Below are positions 37,324 to 46,108 of a stretch of DNA of 64,000 bases, one piece after another (within the stretch, counting starts at the first letter, position 1; every line of letters starts with the position of its first letter). The position numbers were made by a program, and so were the translations under genes. The notes under the pieces were generated by a model. That model was not told the origin of the DNA. It ran no database searches and was given only the letters and a program-made list of their open reading frames with translations. Where the stretch lies: positions 117,804-181,803 of the forward strand of contig CANLMN010000006.1 of assembly GCA_947492105.1 (NCBI GenBank), written 5' to 3'. Source of the DNA: an uncultured Aquimarina sp. Lineage in GTDB: Bacteria > Bacteroidota > Bacteroidia > Flavobacteriales > Flavobacteriaceae.

Positions 37324-39771
37324 ATGAACGTTCTCAAATTTGGAGGTTCTTCTGTCGCTACTGCGGCAACCATAGAAAAAGTCATCACCATCATACAAAA
37401 TCACGCAGAAGACACACCACTATTCGTTGTGGTATCTGCGCTAGGAGGTATTACTGACTTATTACTCAAAGCGGGTAAACAAGCTGCATCAAACAACAAT
37501 AACTACAAAGAAACACTAGCTCATATCGAGCAACGTCATCTTGATACAATACGAGAATTGATCCCCGTTGCTAGTCAAAGTAGTGTGATAAGTAAAGTAA
37601 AATCAGATCTAAATAAATTAGAATCTCTTTGTGAGGGCGCCTATTTATTAAGTGAACTCTCTCCAAAAACTACATCGGTGATTTCAAGTTTTGGGGAACT
37701 ACTCTCATCTTTTATTATTTCAGAAGCTGCCAAAGCTAGAAACATGGATTTGGTTCTTAAAGACTCTCGTGAATTAATCGTAACAGCAAATGGAAACACC
37801 AAAGTAATTGTTGATTATGAAGAAACGAATCACCGTATCAAAGTTTTTGCCAATGAGAACAATCATAATATTGTGCTATTCCCTGGTTTTGTTGCTCGCA
37901 ATGAACAAGGAGAATCTACAACCTTAGGTCGTGGTGGGTCAGATTTTACCGCAGCAATTTTAGCTGCAGCGGTGTCAGCAGAAAAACTACTCATATGGAC
38001 CGATGTAAGCGGCATGTATACCGCAAATCCAAGTATCGTAAAACAAGCCAAACCCGTTCCTCATATCTCCTATCAAGAAGCTATGGAACTATCTCATTTT
38101 GGTGCTAAGGTAATTTACCCACCAACGATACAGCCTATTTTAGAAAAAAATATTCCTATATATATCAAAAACACTTTTACTCCTAGTGATGCCGGAACAC
38201 TCATCACCAGAGAAGTTAAAGAACGTCAAAAGCCAGTGACCGGAATCAGTCATATTGATGATATTTCTATTATCTCATTGGAAGGAAGCGGCATGGTTGG
38301 TATTCCTGGTTTTTCTAAACGTTTATTTGAAGCACTGTTCTTAGAAAACATCAATGTTATTCTTATTACACAAGCATCTTCTGAACATTCTATTTGCTTA
38401 GTTGTTGAAAATGCTCAAGCTGAGTTTGCAAAATCTATTTTGGACAGCACTTTTGAATATGAAATTACCAAACGCAAGGTAGACCCTGTACTGATAGAAA
38501 ATGATGTAGCTATCATTGCCATAGTAGGTGATAATATGATCAATCATCAAGGATTGAGTGGTAAAATGTTCAGTACACTTGGAAAAAACAATGTAAACAT
38601 TAGAGCTATTGCTCAAGGTGCATCCGAGCGTAACATCTCCGTTGTTATATCCAAAAAAGACATCAAAAAAGCGCTTAACACCTTACATGAAGAGTTTTTT
38701 GAGGTCAATACCAAACAACTCAACTTATTTGTAACTGGTGTCGGTAATGTTGGCAGCAAATTGCTAGAACAACTCATTCAACAAGAAAGCTATCTTAAAG
38801 ACAAGTTACGATTAACTATTCGGGTTGTTGGAATTTCTAATTCAAAAAAAATGATCTTTGATGAGAATGGTATCGACCTTAATAATTGGGTTGTATTATT
38901 AGATCAAGGAGAAAAAGCAGATGCTACATTGTTTTTTGAAAAATCAAAATCACTAAATCAACGCAATAGTATTTTTATAGATAATACGGCAAATCCTGAT
39001 ATTGCAAAAGTTTATAAATACTATCTCAAAGAAAGTATGTCTGTCGTAACTTGTAATAAGATTGCTTGTGCTGATGAGTATGAAAATTACGAAAAACTTC
39101 AGGAACTCTCCAGAGAATACAACGCTTCTTTCTTATACGAGACTAATGTAGGTGCAGGTCTACCCGTCATCTATACACTAAATAATCTCATTGCTTCTGG
39201 TGATAACGTACACAAAATACAAGCTGTACTATCCGGAAGCTTAAATTTTGTTTTTAACAACTACAAAGAGGGTGTTAGCTTTTTTGACATTGTGAAACAA
39301 GCACAGGAACAAGGTTACACAGAACCAGATCCAAAAATCGATTTGAGCGGTATAGATGTAGCCCGAAAAATACTGATCCTAGCTCGAGAGAGCGGTAATG
39401 TATTAGAGTTATCAGATATCGAAAACAACGCCTTTTTACCGCAAGAAACCCTAGACACCACTACGGTCGATGCTTTCTTGGATTCTGTAAATAAAAATGA
39501 AGCACATTTTGCTTCGATTTTAGCAAAAGCATCTGCAAAAAATTGCCGTCTGAAGTATGTCGCCCAATATGAAAATGGAAAAGCACAAGTAGGCTTACAA
39601 GAAATCCCTGCGGATCACCCATTCTATAATCTAGAAGGAAGTGATAATATTGTATTATTCTATACAGATCGCTATCCAGAACAACCATTAATAGTCAAAG
39701 GAGCTGGCGCAGGAGCCGAAGTAACTGCATCTGGTATATTTGCAGATATCATAAGAGTTGGAAAAAAATAA
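37324..39771 (+). CDS. thrA: Bifunctional aspartokinase / homoserine dehydrogenase
   Basis: 815 aa. Aspartokinase domain with KFGGSSVA at residues 5-12 and GRGGSDFTAAILAAAVSA, two ACT-like regulatory segments at about 305-450 (ISIISLEGSGMVGIPGFSKR, VAIIAIVGDNM), then the homoserine dehydrogenase domain from about 465 (VTGVGNVGSKLL) with SVVTCNKIACAD and GAGLPVIYTL. Catalyses the first and third steps from aspartate to threonine and methionine. First structural gene of the thrA-thrB-ridA-thrC operon; thrB follows after three bases. Confidence 0.97.
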   Translation: MNVLKFGGSSVATAATIEKVITIIQNHAEDTPLFVVVSALGGITDLLLKAGKQAASNNNNYKETLAHIEQRHLDTIRELIPVASQSSVISKVKSDLNKLESLCEGAYLLSELSPKTTSVISSFGELLSSFIISEAAKARNMDLVLKDSRELIVTANGNTKVIVDYEETNHRIKVFANENNHNIVLFPGFVARNEQGESTTLGRGGSDFTAAILAAAVSAEKLLIWTDVSGMYTANPSIVKQAKPVPHISYQEAMELSHFGAKVIYPPTIQPILEKNIPIYIKNTFTPSDAGTLITREVKERQKPVTGISHIDDISIISLEGSGMVGIPGFSKRLFEALFLENINVILITQASSEHSICLVVENAQAEFAKSILDSTFEYEITKRKVDPVLIENDVAIIAIVGDNMINHQGLSGKMFSTLGKNNVNIRAIAQGASERNISVVISKKDIKKALNTLHEEFFEVNTKQLNLFVTGVGNVGSKLLEQLIQQESYLKDKLRLTIRVVGISNSKKMIFDENGIDLNNWVVLLDQGEKADATLFFEKSKSLNQRNSIFIDNTANPDIAKVYKYYLKESMSVVTCNKIACADEYENYEKLQELSREYNASFLYETNVGAGLPVIYTLNNLIASGDNVHKIQAVLSGSLNFVFNNYKEGVSFFDIVKQAQEQGYTEPDPKIDLSGIDVARKILILARESGNVLELSDIENNAFLPQETLDTTTVDAFLDSVNKNEAHFASILAKASAKNCRLKYVAQYENGKAQVGLQEIPADHPFYNLEGSDNIVLFYTDRYPEQPLIVKGAGAGAEVTASGIFADIIRVGKK

Positions 39772-39774
39772 GTT

Positions 39775-40704
39775 ATGAATTCAGTCAAATTATTTTCTCC
39801 AGCAACCGTAGCAAATCTTTCCTGTGGGTTTGATGTTCTAGGATGTTGTTTAGACAATGTTGGTGACGAAATGATCATCTCTCTAGTAGCAGAAAAAGGT
39901 GTACGCATTACCAAAATTGATGGTGCTGACCTGCCGATGGAAACACATAAAAATGTTGCAGGAGTAGCTGTAGAAGCGCTTTTAGATCAACTAGGAGACG
40001 AAACAACAGGTGTAGAAGTCGAAATCTACAAAAAAATAAAAGCCGGTAGCGGTATTGGCAGTAGCGCTGCTAGTAGCGCTGGCGCTGTTTGGGGAGTCAA
40101 CCATTTACTGGGCTACCCATTCTCTAATAAACAACTCGTAGCATTTGCCATGGAAGGTGAAAAACTAGCCAGTGGCAATGCACATGCAGATAATGTAGCT
40201 CCTGCCCTTTTGGGAGGATTTACTCTAGTACGCAGCTACACACCATTAGATATACTAAAATTACATACACCCGATGATTTGATGATGACGGTGATTCATC
40301 CGCAGATTGAAGTAAAAACTTCGGACTCTAGATCTGTAATCAAACCTAATATTACACTCAAAAAAGCTATACACCAATGGGGTAATTTGGGTGGATTCAT
40401 CAGCGGTTTATACACCGAAGATTATGACCTTATAGGCCGTAGTTTAGAAGACGTCATTGTAGAGCCTTTGCGTTCTATTTTGATACCAGAATTTCAGAGA
40501 GTAAAAAATGCTGCCCTAGCTCATGGTGCCTTGGGCTGTGGAATTTCTGGATCAGGCCCTTCTATTTTTACACTTAGTAAAGGAGAAGCTACTGCTAGAA
40601 ATGTTGCAGACGCCATCAGAGAAGTATACCAAACAACAGGGTTAGATTTTGACATTCATATTTCTAAAATTAATAGCGAAGGGGTTCGGATTATTAGGTC
40701 GTGA
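39775..40704 (+). CDS. thrB: Homoserine kinase
   Basis: 309 aa, GHMP kinase family. N-terminal FSPATVANLSCGFDVLGCC, the phosphate-binding loop with IKAGSGIGSSAASSAGAVW, and the C-terminal GALGCGISGSGPSIFTLSKG. Converts homoserine to O-phosphohomoserine for threonine synthase. It begins three bases after thrA, so it is translationally close-coupled. Confidence 0.96.
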   Translation: MNSVKLFSPATVANLSCGFDVLGCCLDNVGDEMIISLVAEKGVRITKIDGADLPMETHKNVAGVAVEALLDQLGDETTGVEVEIYKKIKAGSGIGSSAASSAGAVWGVNHLLGYPFSNKQLVAFAMEGEKLASGNAHADNVAPALLGGFTLVRSYTPLDILKLHTPDDLMMTVIHPQIEVKTSDSRSVIKPNITLKKAIHQWGNLGGFISGLYTEDYDLIGRSLEDVIVEPLRSILIPEFQRVKNAALAHGALGCGISGSGPSIFTLSKGEATARNVADAIREVYQTTGLDFDIHISKINSEGVRIIRS

Positions 40705-40839
40705 AATACCACAAAAACATCATGACAAATAATATAAATAGAACTCAATTAAAATCATCTGTAAAAACTTTATAAAACGCAGTTTTCACTTATAACAGAT
40801 TACGAAAACTACATGTTTTAAAACAAATAAAAAGCAAAA

Positions 40840-41205
40840 ATGAGTACAAGAGAAAATATATCATCAGGATCTCCTTGGGAAGACAAAATAGGTTATTCTA
40901 GAGCTGTAAAAGTTGGAAATATGCTTGAATTATCTGGCACAACAGCTCCAGGAAACACCATCTATGACCAAACCAAAGCAGTCATCGAACTAGCTCAAAA
41001 AGTACTAGAAGAAGCTGGTAGTAGCTTAGAACAAGTGATTAGAACCAGAATATTCACTACAGACATCTCCCAATGGGAAGAAATCGGTAGAGCACATGGC
41101 GAATTCTTTGGTACAATAAAACCAGTCACCACTATGGTGGAGGTTTCTAAACTAATTGACCCTACTATTATGGTAGAGGTAGAATTTTCGGCAGTAGTTG
41201 AATAA
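40840..41205 (+). CDS. RidA-family imine deaminase
   Basis: 121 aa, YjgF/YER057c/UK114 family. Signature segments: SGTTAPG, the central QVIRTRIFTTDISQWEEI with the Arg that binds substrate carboxylate, FFGTIKPVTTMVEVSKL and IMVEVEFSAVV. RidA hydrolyses reactive enamine/imine intermediates such as 2-aminoacrylate formed by PLP enzymes. Placed between thrB and thrC, 135 bases after thrB, which links it to threonine metabolism (a link I infer from position). The intervening DNA has a short AGTTTTC/GAAAACT pair. Confidence 0.92.
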   Translation: MSTRENISSGSPWEDKIGYSRAVKVGNMLELSGTTAPGNTIYDQTKAVIELAQKVLEEAGSSLEQVIRTRIFTTDISQWEEIGRAHGEFFGTIKPVTTMVEVSKLIDPTIMVEVEFSAVVE

Positions 41206-41229
41206 TAGCAATGTCATAATCACAACAAC

Positions 41230-42528
41230 ATGCAATATTATAGTCTAAATAAAAATGCACCCAATGTTTCTTTCTCTGAGGCGGTAATCAAAGGACTAGC
41301 TCCTGATAGAGGGTTGTATTTTCCAGAAACAATTACACCACTCCCTGCTTCTTTTTTTGAGAATATCGAGAAACTAGATCATATCGAAATAGCATATCAA
41401 GCGATACAACAATTCGTTGGAGACGAAATTCCAGAAAACGAATTACGAGATATCCTTGCAGATGTATTGAGCTTTGATTTTCCTGTCGTTGAAGTCACAG
41501 ATAACATTGGAACATTAGAGTTATTTAATGGCCCTACCATGGCATTCAAGGACGTTGGAGCACGTTTTATGGCACGTTGTTTAGAGTATTTCAACAAAAA
41601 CAATGACAATCACGTAACTGTTCTTGTTGCCACTTCTGGAGATACTGGCGGTGCAGTAGCTAATGGTTTCTTAGGAATAAAAGGTGTAGATGTGGTTATT
41701 CTGTATCCAAACGGTGCTGTAAGCGATATACAAGAACGACAACTCACTACATTAGGACAAAATATTACTGCATTACGCGTAGATGGCGTTTTTGACGACT
41801 GTCAGGAAATGGTCAAAACGGCTTTTCTAGACACAAGTATCACAGATCATCAACAACTAACCTCTGCTAACTCTATTAATGTAGCACGTTGGCTGCCCCA
41901 ATTATTCTATTTCTTATTTGCCTATAAACAGGTAAAAAGCAAAAGAAAAGATATCGTATTCTCCGTACCGAGTGGAAATTTTGGAAATATCTGCGCAGGA
42001 ATCGTTGCGCATAAATTAGGAATGCCCATTGGTCATTTTGTTGCTTCGGTAAATGTGAATGACACTGTTGTTCGCTATCTAGAAACAGGCAACTATGACC
42101 CTAAACCCTCCAAAGCAACAATATCTAATGCTATGGACGTAGGCAATCCTAGTAATTTTATTCGCATACAAGAATTATTCGATCAGAATTTTAGTTCATT
42201 AAAAGATCAATTTTCTTCGTATAGTTTTGATGATCCAACCACACGAGATGCCATGAAAGAAGTCTATGATCTAAGTCAATATGTATGTGATCCACACGGT
42301 GCTGTTGGGTATCTAGGATTACAAAAACATGGATTGCAGGACAATCAATACGGTATATTCTTAGAAACTGCTCATCCTGTAAAATTCCTAGATGTAGTAG
42401 AAGATGTACTCCCTATAAAAGTGGGAATCCCTGAACAAATCCAAAAGGTATTGGACAAAGAAAAGGTTTTTACCGCTATTGATAAGTATGAAGATTTGAA
42501 AGCATATTTGCTAGATAGACAAAAATAA
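41230..42528 (+). CDS. thrC: Threonine synthase
   Basis: 432 aa, PLP-dependent fold type II. The PLP-lysine motif LFNGPTMAFKDVGARFMARC, glycine-rich VLVATSGDTGGAVANGF, and SVPSGNFGNICAGIVAHKLG identify it, as does QLTSANSINVARWLPQ. Converts O-phosphohomoserine to threonine. Last gene of the operon, closed by a strong terminator about 58 bases downstream. Confidence 0.96.
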   Translation: MQYYSLNKNAPNVSFSEAVIKGLAPDRGLYFPETITPLPASFFENIEKLDHIEIAYQAIQQFVGDEIPENELRDILADVLSFDFPVVEVTDNIGTLELFNGPTMAFKDVGARFMARCLEYFNKNNDNHVTVLVATSGDTGGAVANGFLGIKGVDVVILYPNGAVSDIQERQLTTLGQNITALRVDGVFDDCQEMVKTAFLDTSITDHQQLTSANSINVARWLPQLFYFLFAYKQVKSKRKDIVFSVPSGNFGNICAGIVAHKLGMPIGHFVASVNVNDTVVRYLETGNYDPKPSKATISNAMDVGNPSNFIRIQELFDQNFSSLKDQFSSYSFDDPTTRDAMKEVYDLSQYVCDPHGAVGYLGLQKHGLQDNQYGIFLETAHPVKFLDVVEDVLPIKVGIPEQIQKVLDKEKVFTAIDKYEDLKAYLLDRQK

Positions 42529-42586
42529 TTCAAAATCATTCATGTACGTACCTTTTTCACAAACAGAAGGTAACGTTTTACCTTAC

Positions 42587-42638
42587 AAAAAACACCCCTT
42601 AAAGATTTCACAACAAAAATCTTTAAGGGGTGTTTTTT
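42587..42638 (+). terminator. Terminator of the thr operon
   Basis: Perfect 21-base arms at 42587-42607 and 42618-42638 (AAAAAACACCCCTTAAAGAT on the left) with a 10-base loop and terminal T-run. Confidence 0.9.
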
Positions 42639-42650
42639 GAGCTAATTCTA

Positions 42651-42658
42651 TATCTTTG
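42651..42658 (+). promoter_or_regulatory. Candidate -7 box of gcvT
   Basis: TATCTTTG, exact TAnnTTTG match, 30 bases before the gcvT start and 12 bases after the thr operon terminator. No glycine riboswitch would fit in this space. Confidence 0.5.
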
Positions 42659-42688
42659 CCAAAATCTTGAAGTAAATCACAAAGTCTT

Positions 42689-43774
42689 ATGAAGAATACT
42701 GCTCTTACACAAACACATATAGCACTTGGTGCCAAAATGGTTCCTTTTGCAGGGTACAATATGCCTGTTTCTTATGAAGGCGTAAATGCCGAACATGAGA
42801 TCGTACGTACAGCTGTTGGCGTATTTGATGTATCGCATATGGGAGAATTCTTAATAAGTGGCCCTAATGCTTTGGATTTAATTCAAAAAGTAAGCTCTAA
42901 TGATGCCAAAAAACTAACCATTGGAAAGGCACAATATAGTTGTATGCCTAACGACCAAGGTGGTATTGTAGATGACTTGATTGTGTACCGCATCAAAGAA
43001 GAAGTCTATATGCTAGTTGTCAATGCATCTAATATTGACAAAGATTGGGAATGGATCAGCAGTCATAATACAATGAATGCCGACATGAGAAACCTTTCCG
43101 AAAACTATTCGTTACTTGCTATTCAAGGTCCAAAAGCTGTTGCCGCAATGCAATCACTCACGACTATAGATTTGAGCACTATTCCGTTCTACAGTTTTGA
43201 AGTAGCAGATTTTGCAGGAATTGAACATGTGATTATTTCTGCAACTGGATACACAGGTAGTGGTGGTTTTGAAATCTATTGCAAGAATACAGAAGTACAA
43301 CAAATATGGGATAAAGTTTTTGAAGCAGGTGCTGATTTTGGAATTAAACCAATTGGATTGGCTGCTAGAGACACCTTACGTTTAGAAATGGGCTATTGCC
43401 TATATGGAAACGATATCAATGACTCCACCTCTCCTATCGAAGCTGGATTAGGGTGGATTACTAAATTCAATAAAGATTTTATTCATTCTGAAGCACTAGA
43501 GACGCAAAAAGAAGAAGGCGTAACACGACAACTAGTAGGTTTTGAATTAGATGAACGTGGTATCCCTAGACATGATTACAGTATTGTTGATGAAAAAGAT
43601 CAAGTGATTGGCGTCGTAACTTCTGGAACAATGTCTCCATCTTTGGGCAAAGGAATTGGATTAGGCTATGTACCTAGTGCTTTAGCAAAACCTGGAACCA
43701 AAATTCAAATTCAGATTCGAAAAAAAAAGATCGGCGCTACTGTAGTTAAACTTCCTTTCTACAAAAACAAATAG
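42689..43774 (+). CDS. gcvT: Glycine cleavage system T protein (aminomethyltransferase)
   Basis: 361 aa. N-terminal [34 protein letters not shown], catalytic-region [11 protein letters not shown] and [20 protein letters not shown], and the C-terminal [19 protein letters not shown] are all typical. Transfers the methylene group of glycine to tetrahydrofolate, with GcvP, GcvH and Lpd. The other gcv genes are not adjacent. An SDR-like gene follows after 44 bases. Confidence 0.96.
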   Translation: MKNTALTQTHIALGAKMVPFAGYNMPVSYEGVNAEHEIVRTAVGVFDVSHMGEFLISGPNALDLIQKVSSNDAKKLTIGKAQYSCMPNDQGGIVDDLIVYRIKEEVYMLVVNASNIDKDWEWISSHNTMNADMRNLSENYSLLAIQGPKAVAAMQSLTTIDLSTIPFYSFEVADFAGIEHVIISATGYTGSGGFEIYCKNTEVQQIWDKVFEAGADFGIKPIGLAARDTLRLEMGYCLYGNDINDSTSPIEAGLGWITKFNKDFIHSEALETQKEEGVTRQLVGFELDERGIPRHDYSIVDEKDQVIGVVTSGTMSPSLGKGIGLGYVPSALAKPGTKIQIQIRKKKIGATVVKLPFYKNK

Positions 43775-43818
43775 CATTATTGGATCTAGCATATCAGATA
43801 CACAAATAACCTTCCAGT

Positions 43819-44643
43819 TTGAAAAAAAAGATTCTGATCATAGGAGCAAGTGGCTTCATAGGAAATGCCATCTACAAGGAGACAAACCCCTACATTAACA
43901 CCTTTGGTACCTATTGCAAAGACAATGCTTTCTTTGAAAAAAATCAAAAATTTTTTCAATATGATATGGAACTAGAGGATATCTCTATTCTATTAGATAG
44001 CCTAAAACCTGAAGTAATCATAACAGCTATTAGAGGAGACTTTAACGCACAGGTAGATGCACATCTGCGCATTATAGCATGGATTATGAAAAATCCTTGT
44101 AAATTGATCTTTATTTCAAGCTCCAATGTCTTTGACAATTTCCACAACTACCCATCTTATGAATACGACAAAACTTTTAGCGAAAGCGTATACGGAAGAT
44201 TCAAGATTAAAATAGAAAACGCCTTATTACGTTTACCTACCAAAAAATATGTAATTACAAGGCTTCCTATGGTTTTTGGAGCTGGATCGCCTAGAATACA
44301 AGAAATAAAAACATTACACAAACTACAAGAGCCTATTGAAGTATTCCCTAATGTGGTGATGAATGTAACTAACATTTCTAAACTCACACAACAATTACAT
44401 TACATAATCAATCAAAATAAAAAAGGCGTTTTTCACCTTGGCAGTACAGACCTAATTCATCACAATGACCTAATCATAGATATTTGTACTAAATTAGAAT
44501 TAGAAAATCCACTATTCAAACAAGTATATGACTCAAATGATGATCGCTACCTAGCTGTATTACCTAAGGACAATATACTTCCAAAAAATTATCAAATCAC
44601 AGTACAACAAGTAATCGACACTTTGTTATTGAAAAGTGACTAA
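43819..44643 (+). CDS. RmlD-like NAD(P)-dependent sugar-nucleotide reductase/epimerase
   Basis: 274 aa from a TTG start (MKKKILIIGASGFIGNAIYK). Rossmann motif GASGFIG at residues 9-15, then LDSLKPEVIITAIRG, ISSSNVFDNF and the active-site-like YGRFKIKIENALL. Looks like the sugar-nucleotide-binding RmlD group of extended SDRs, but the YxxxK at YGRFK and the SSSNVF stretch differ in detail from typical RmlD. No other polysaccharide genes are near. TTG was chosen because no earlier ATG exists and the next Met loses the Rossmann strand. Confidence 0.75.
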   Translation: MKKKILIIGASGFIGNAIYKETNPYINTFGTYCKDNAFFEKNQKFFQYDMELEDISILLDSLKPEVIITAIRGDFNAQVDAHLRIIAWIMKNPCKLIFISSSNVFDNFHNYPSYEYDKTFSESVYGRFKIKIENALLRLPTKKYVITRLPMVFGAGSPRIQEIKTLHKLQEPIEVFPNVVMNVTNISKLTQQLHYIINQNKKGVFHLGSTDLIHHNDLIIDICTKLELENPLFKQVYDSNDDRYLAVLPKDNILPKNYQITVQQVIDTLLLKSD

Positions 44644-44658
44644 GTATAAATCCTCTCA

Positions 44659-44835
44659 CTACCATCCGTAATTCTTTTTCTTTGTGAGTATACTCCTAAT
44701 TCTCATTTGCAATGGATGAAGGTAACGCGTAATATCAATTTTGGTAGAAATATGGTAATACTTTTTTTTTAGTTCCCCTCTCCTATTTTGCAAATCTTTC
44801 AGCATTTGATTTTGACAATCTTTTACGTTTTTCAT
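44659..44835 (-). CDS. Possible 58-aa basic protein in the yebC upstream gap
   Basis: From MKNVKDCQNQMLKDLQNRRG to ILTKKKNYGW, strongly basic, in an otherwise empty 297-base gap and divergent from yebC. Composition is coding-like, but there is no promoter box or known family. The frame could extend to 44931. It may equally be a chance frame. Confidence 0.3.
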   Translation of the reverse strand: MKNVKDCQNQMLKDLQNRRGELKKKYYHISTKIDITRYLHPLQMRIRSILTKKKNYGW

Positions 44836-44940
44836 TACGATCACCAAACTAATCCGAGAATAAGTACAGAATCTGTTCCAATAATTCCTCCAAATTTCTA
44901 TTTTTGTATGAATTGAATATAGAATTAACACAAAACACCT

Positions 44941-45657
44941 ATGGGAAGAGCTTTTGAATTCAGAAAAGCGCGAAAAATGAAACGTTGGTCAGCAATGGCC
45001 AAAGCATTTACACGTATTGGAAAAGACATTGTAATGGCCGTCAAAGAAGGAGGTCCTGATCCGGATAACAACTCCAGATTACGTGCAGTGATACAAAACG
45101 CCAAGGCTGTCAATATGCCCAAGGAAAATGTAGAACGTGCTATCAAAAAGGCTTCTGACAAAGATCAAGGAGATTATAAAGAGGTATTATTTGAAGGATA
45201 TGCACCACATGGTATTGCTATTTTAGTAGAAACTGCTACTGATAATAACAACAGAACTGTAGCCAATATTCGCTCTTATTTCAACAAATGTGATGGGAAT
45301 TTGGGCACCTCTGGTTCTGTGGAATTTATGTTTGACCACACCTGTAATTTCCGAATCAACAAAGAAGGAGTTGATGCAGAAGAATTAGAATTGGAATTAA
45401 TTGATTTTGGTGCAGAAGAGATTTTTGAAGATGAAGATGGGATCTTGATCTATGCCCCTTTTGGTAGTTTTGGGACTATCCAAAAAGAATTAGAAAATAG
45501 AGAAATGGAAATACTATCCTCTGGTTTTGAGCGTATACCACAAGTAACCAAAAAGCTTACTCCAGAACAAGTTGCTGATGTAGAAAAACTCTTAGAAAAA
45601 ATAGAAGAAGACGATGACGTCCAAAATGTATATCATACCATGGAAGAAACGGTCTAA
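44941..45657 (+). CDS. yebC: YebC/PmpR (TACO1) family protein
   Basis: 238 aa. Starts MGRAFEFRKARKMKRWSAMA and contains KAFTRIGKDIVMAVKEGGPD, RLRAVIQNAKAVNMPKENVE, FEGYAPHGIAILVETATDNN and LGTSGSVEFMFDH, all YebC hallmarks. The family has been called a transcription regulator; recent work links members to translation of proline-rich stretches. Ends in a clear terminator. Confidence 0.95.
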   Translation: MGRAFEFRKARKMKRWSAMAKAFTRIGKDIVMAVKEGGPDPDNNSRLRAVIQNAKAVNMPKENVERAIKKASDKDQGDYKEVLFEGYAPHGIAILVETATDNNNRTVANIRSYFNKCDGNLGTSGSVEFMFDHTCNFRINKEGVDAEELELELIDFGAEEIFEDEDGILIYAPFGSFGTIQKELENREMEILSSGFERIPQVTKKLTPEQVADVEKLLEKIEEDDDVQNVYHTMEETV

Positions 45658-45688
45658 AGATCACCTCTTTTTATGATATAAATACTAT

Positions 45689-45720
45689 AAAAAACCTTCC
45701 ATATTTTTGGAAGGTTTTTT
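45689..45720 (+). terminator. Terminator of yebC
   Basis: Arms AAAAAACCTTCCA and TGGAAGGTTTTTT with a 6-base loop, 31 bases after the stop. Confidence 0.88.
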
Positions 45721-45798
45721 GTTTTAGAAGAAATCTCAATAACTAAACATATTCCACCTACATACTACTGATCATTCTTTTATATCAACTTTACGCAT

Positions 45799-45973
45799 AA
45801 TACCATTTACACCAAATTAGCCATACAATGTCGTATATCGACTTGTTCTTGTTCTACTATTTTTTTTACTGGAAAATTAAACCGTAGCCAAAGCTATGCT
45901 CGAATTTCATCATCCAAACTAGTAAAAATTAGTTCAAATTATTTTGGTCTACAAGTACATTTTAGCTAGTATA
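45799..45973. repeat. Chimeric dispersed repeat: reverse type II joined to type I
   Basis: The left part (TACCATTTACACCAAATTAG, CGACTTGTTCTTG) is the right half of type II in reverse. At GTTCTACTATTTTTTTT it turns into a type I body with core CGTAGCCAAAGCTATGC and right end ACATTTTAGCTAGTATA. The longest uvrA reading frame starts inside it. Confidence 0.75.
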
Positions 45974-46083
45974 AGAACATTAAGAACACTAGATCAGAAT
46001 ATTAAAAACAACAGCTTTTCTTGGTTTTTGAGTTTTATCTCAAATCCATTAAACCGAAACTATGTAAATACATTCCAAATCAG

Positions 46084-46091
46084 TAAATTTG
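46084..46091 (+). promoter_or_regulatory. Candidate -7 box of uvrA
   Basis: TAAATTTG, exact TAnnTTTG match, 18 bases before the ATG at 46109. It supports that start over the longer frame. Confidence 0.5.
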
Positions 46092-46108
46092 ATGTCTTGC
46101 GAAAAAGA

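Noticed and set aside
42639-42688. Glycine riboswitch before gcvT
   Set aside because: Only about 30 bases separate the promoter box from the start codon, too short for an aptamer.
45944-46108. 55-codon N-terminal extension of uvrA
   Set aside because: It begins within a dispersed repeat and precedes the TAAATTTG box; the UvrA family starts at the later Met.
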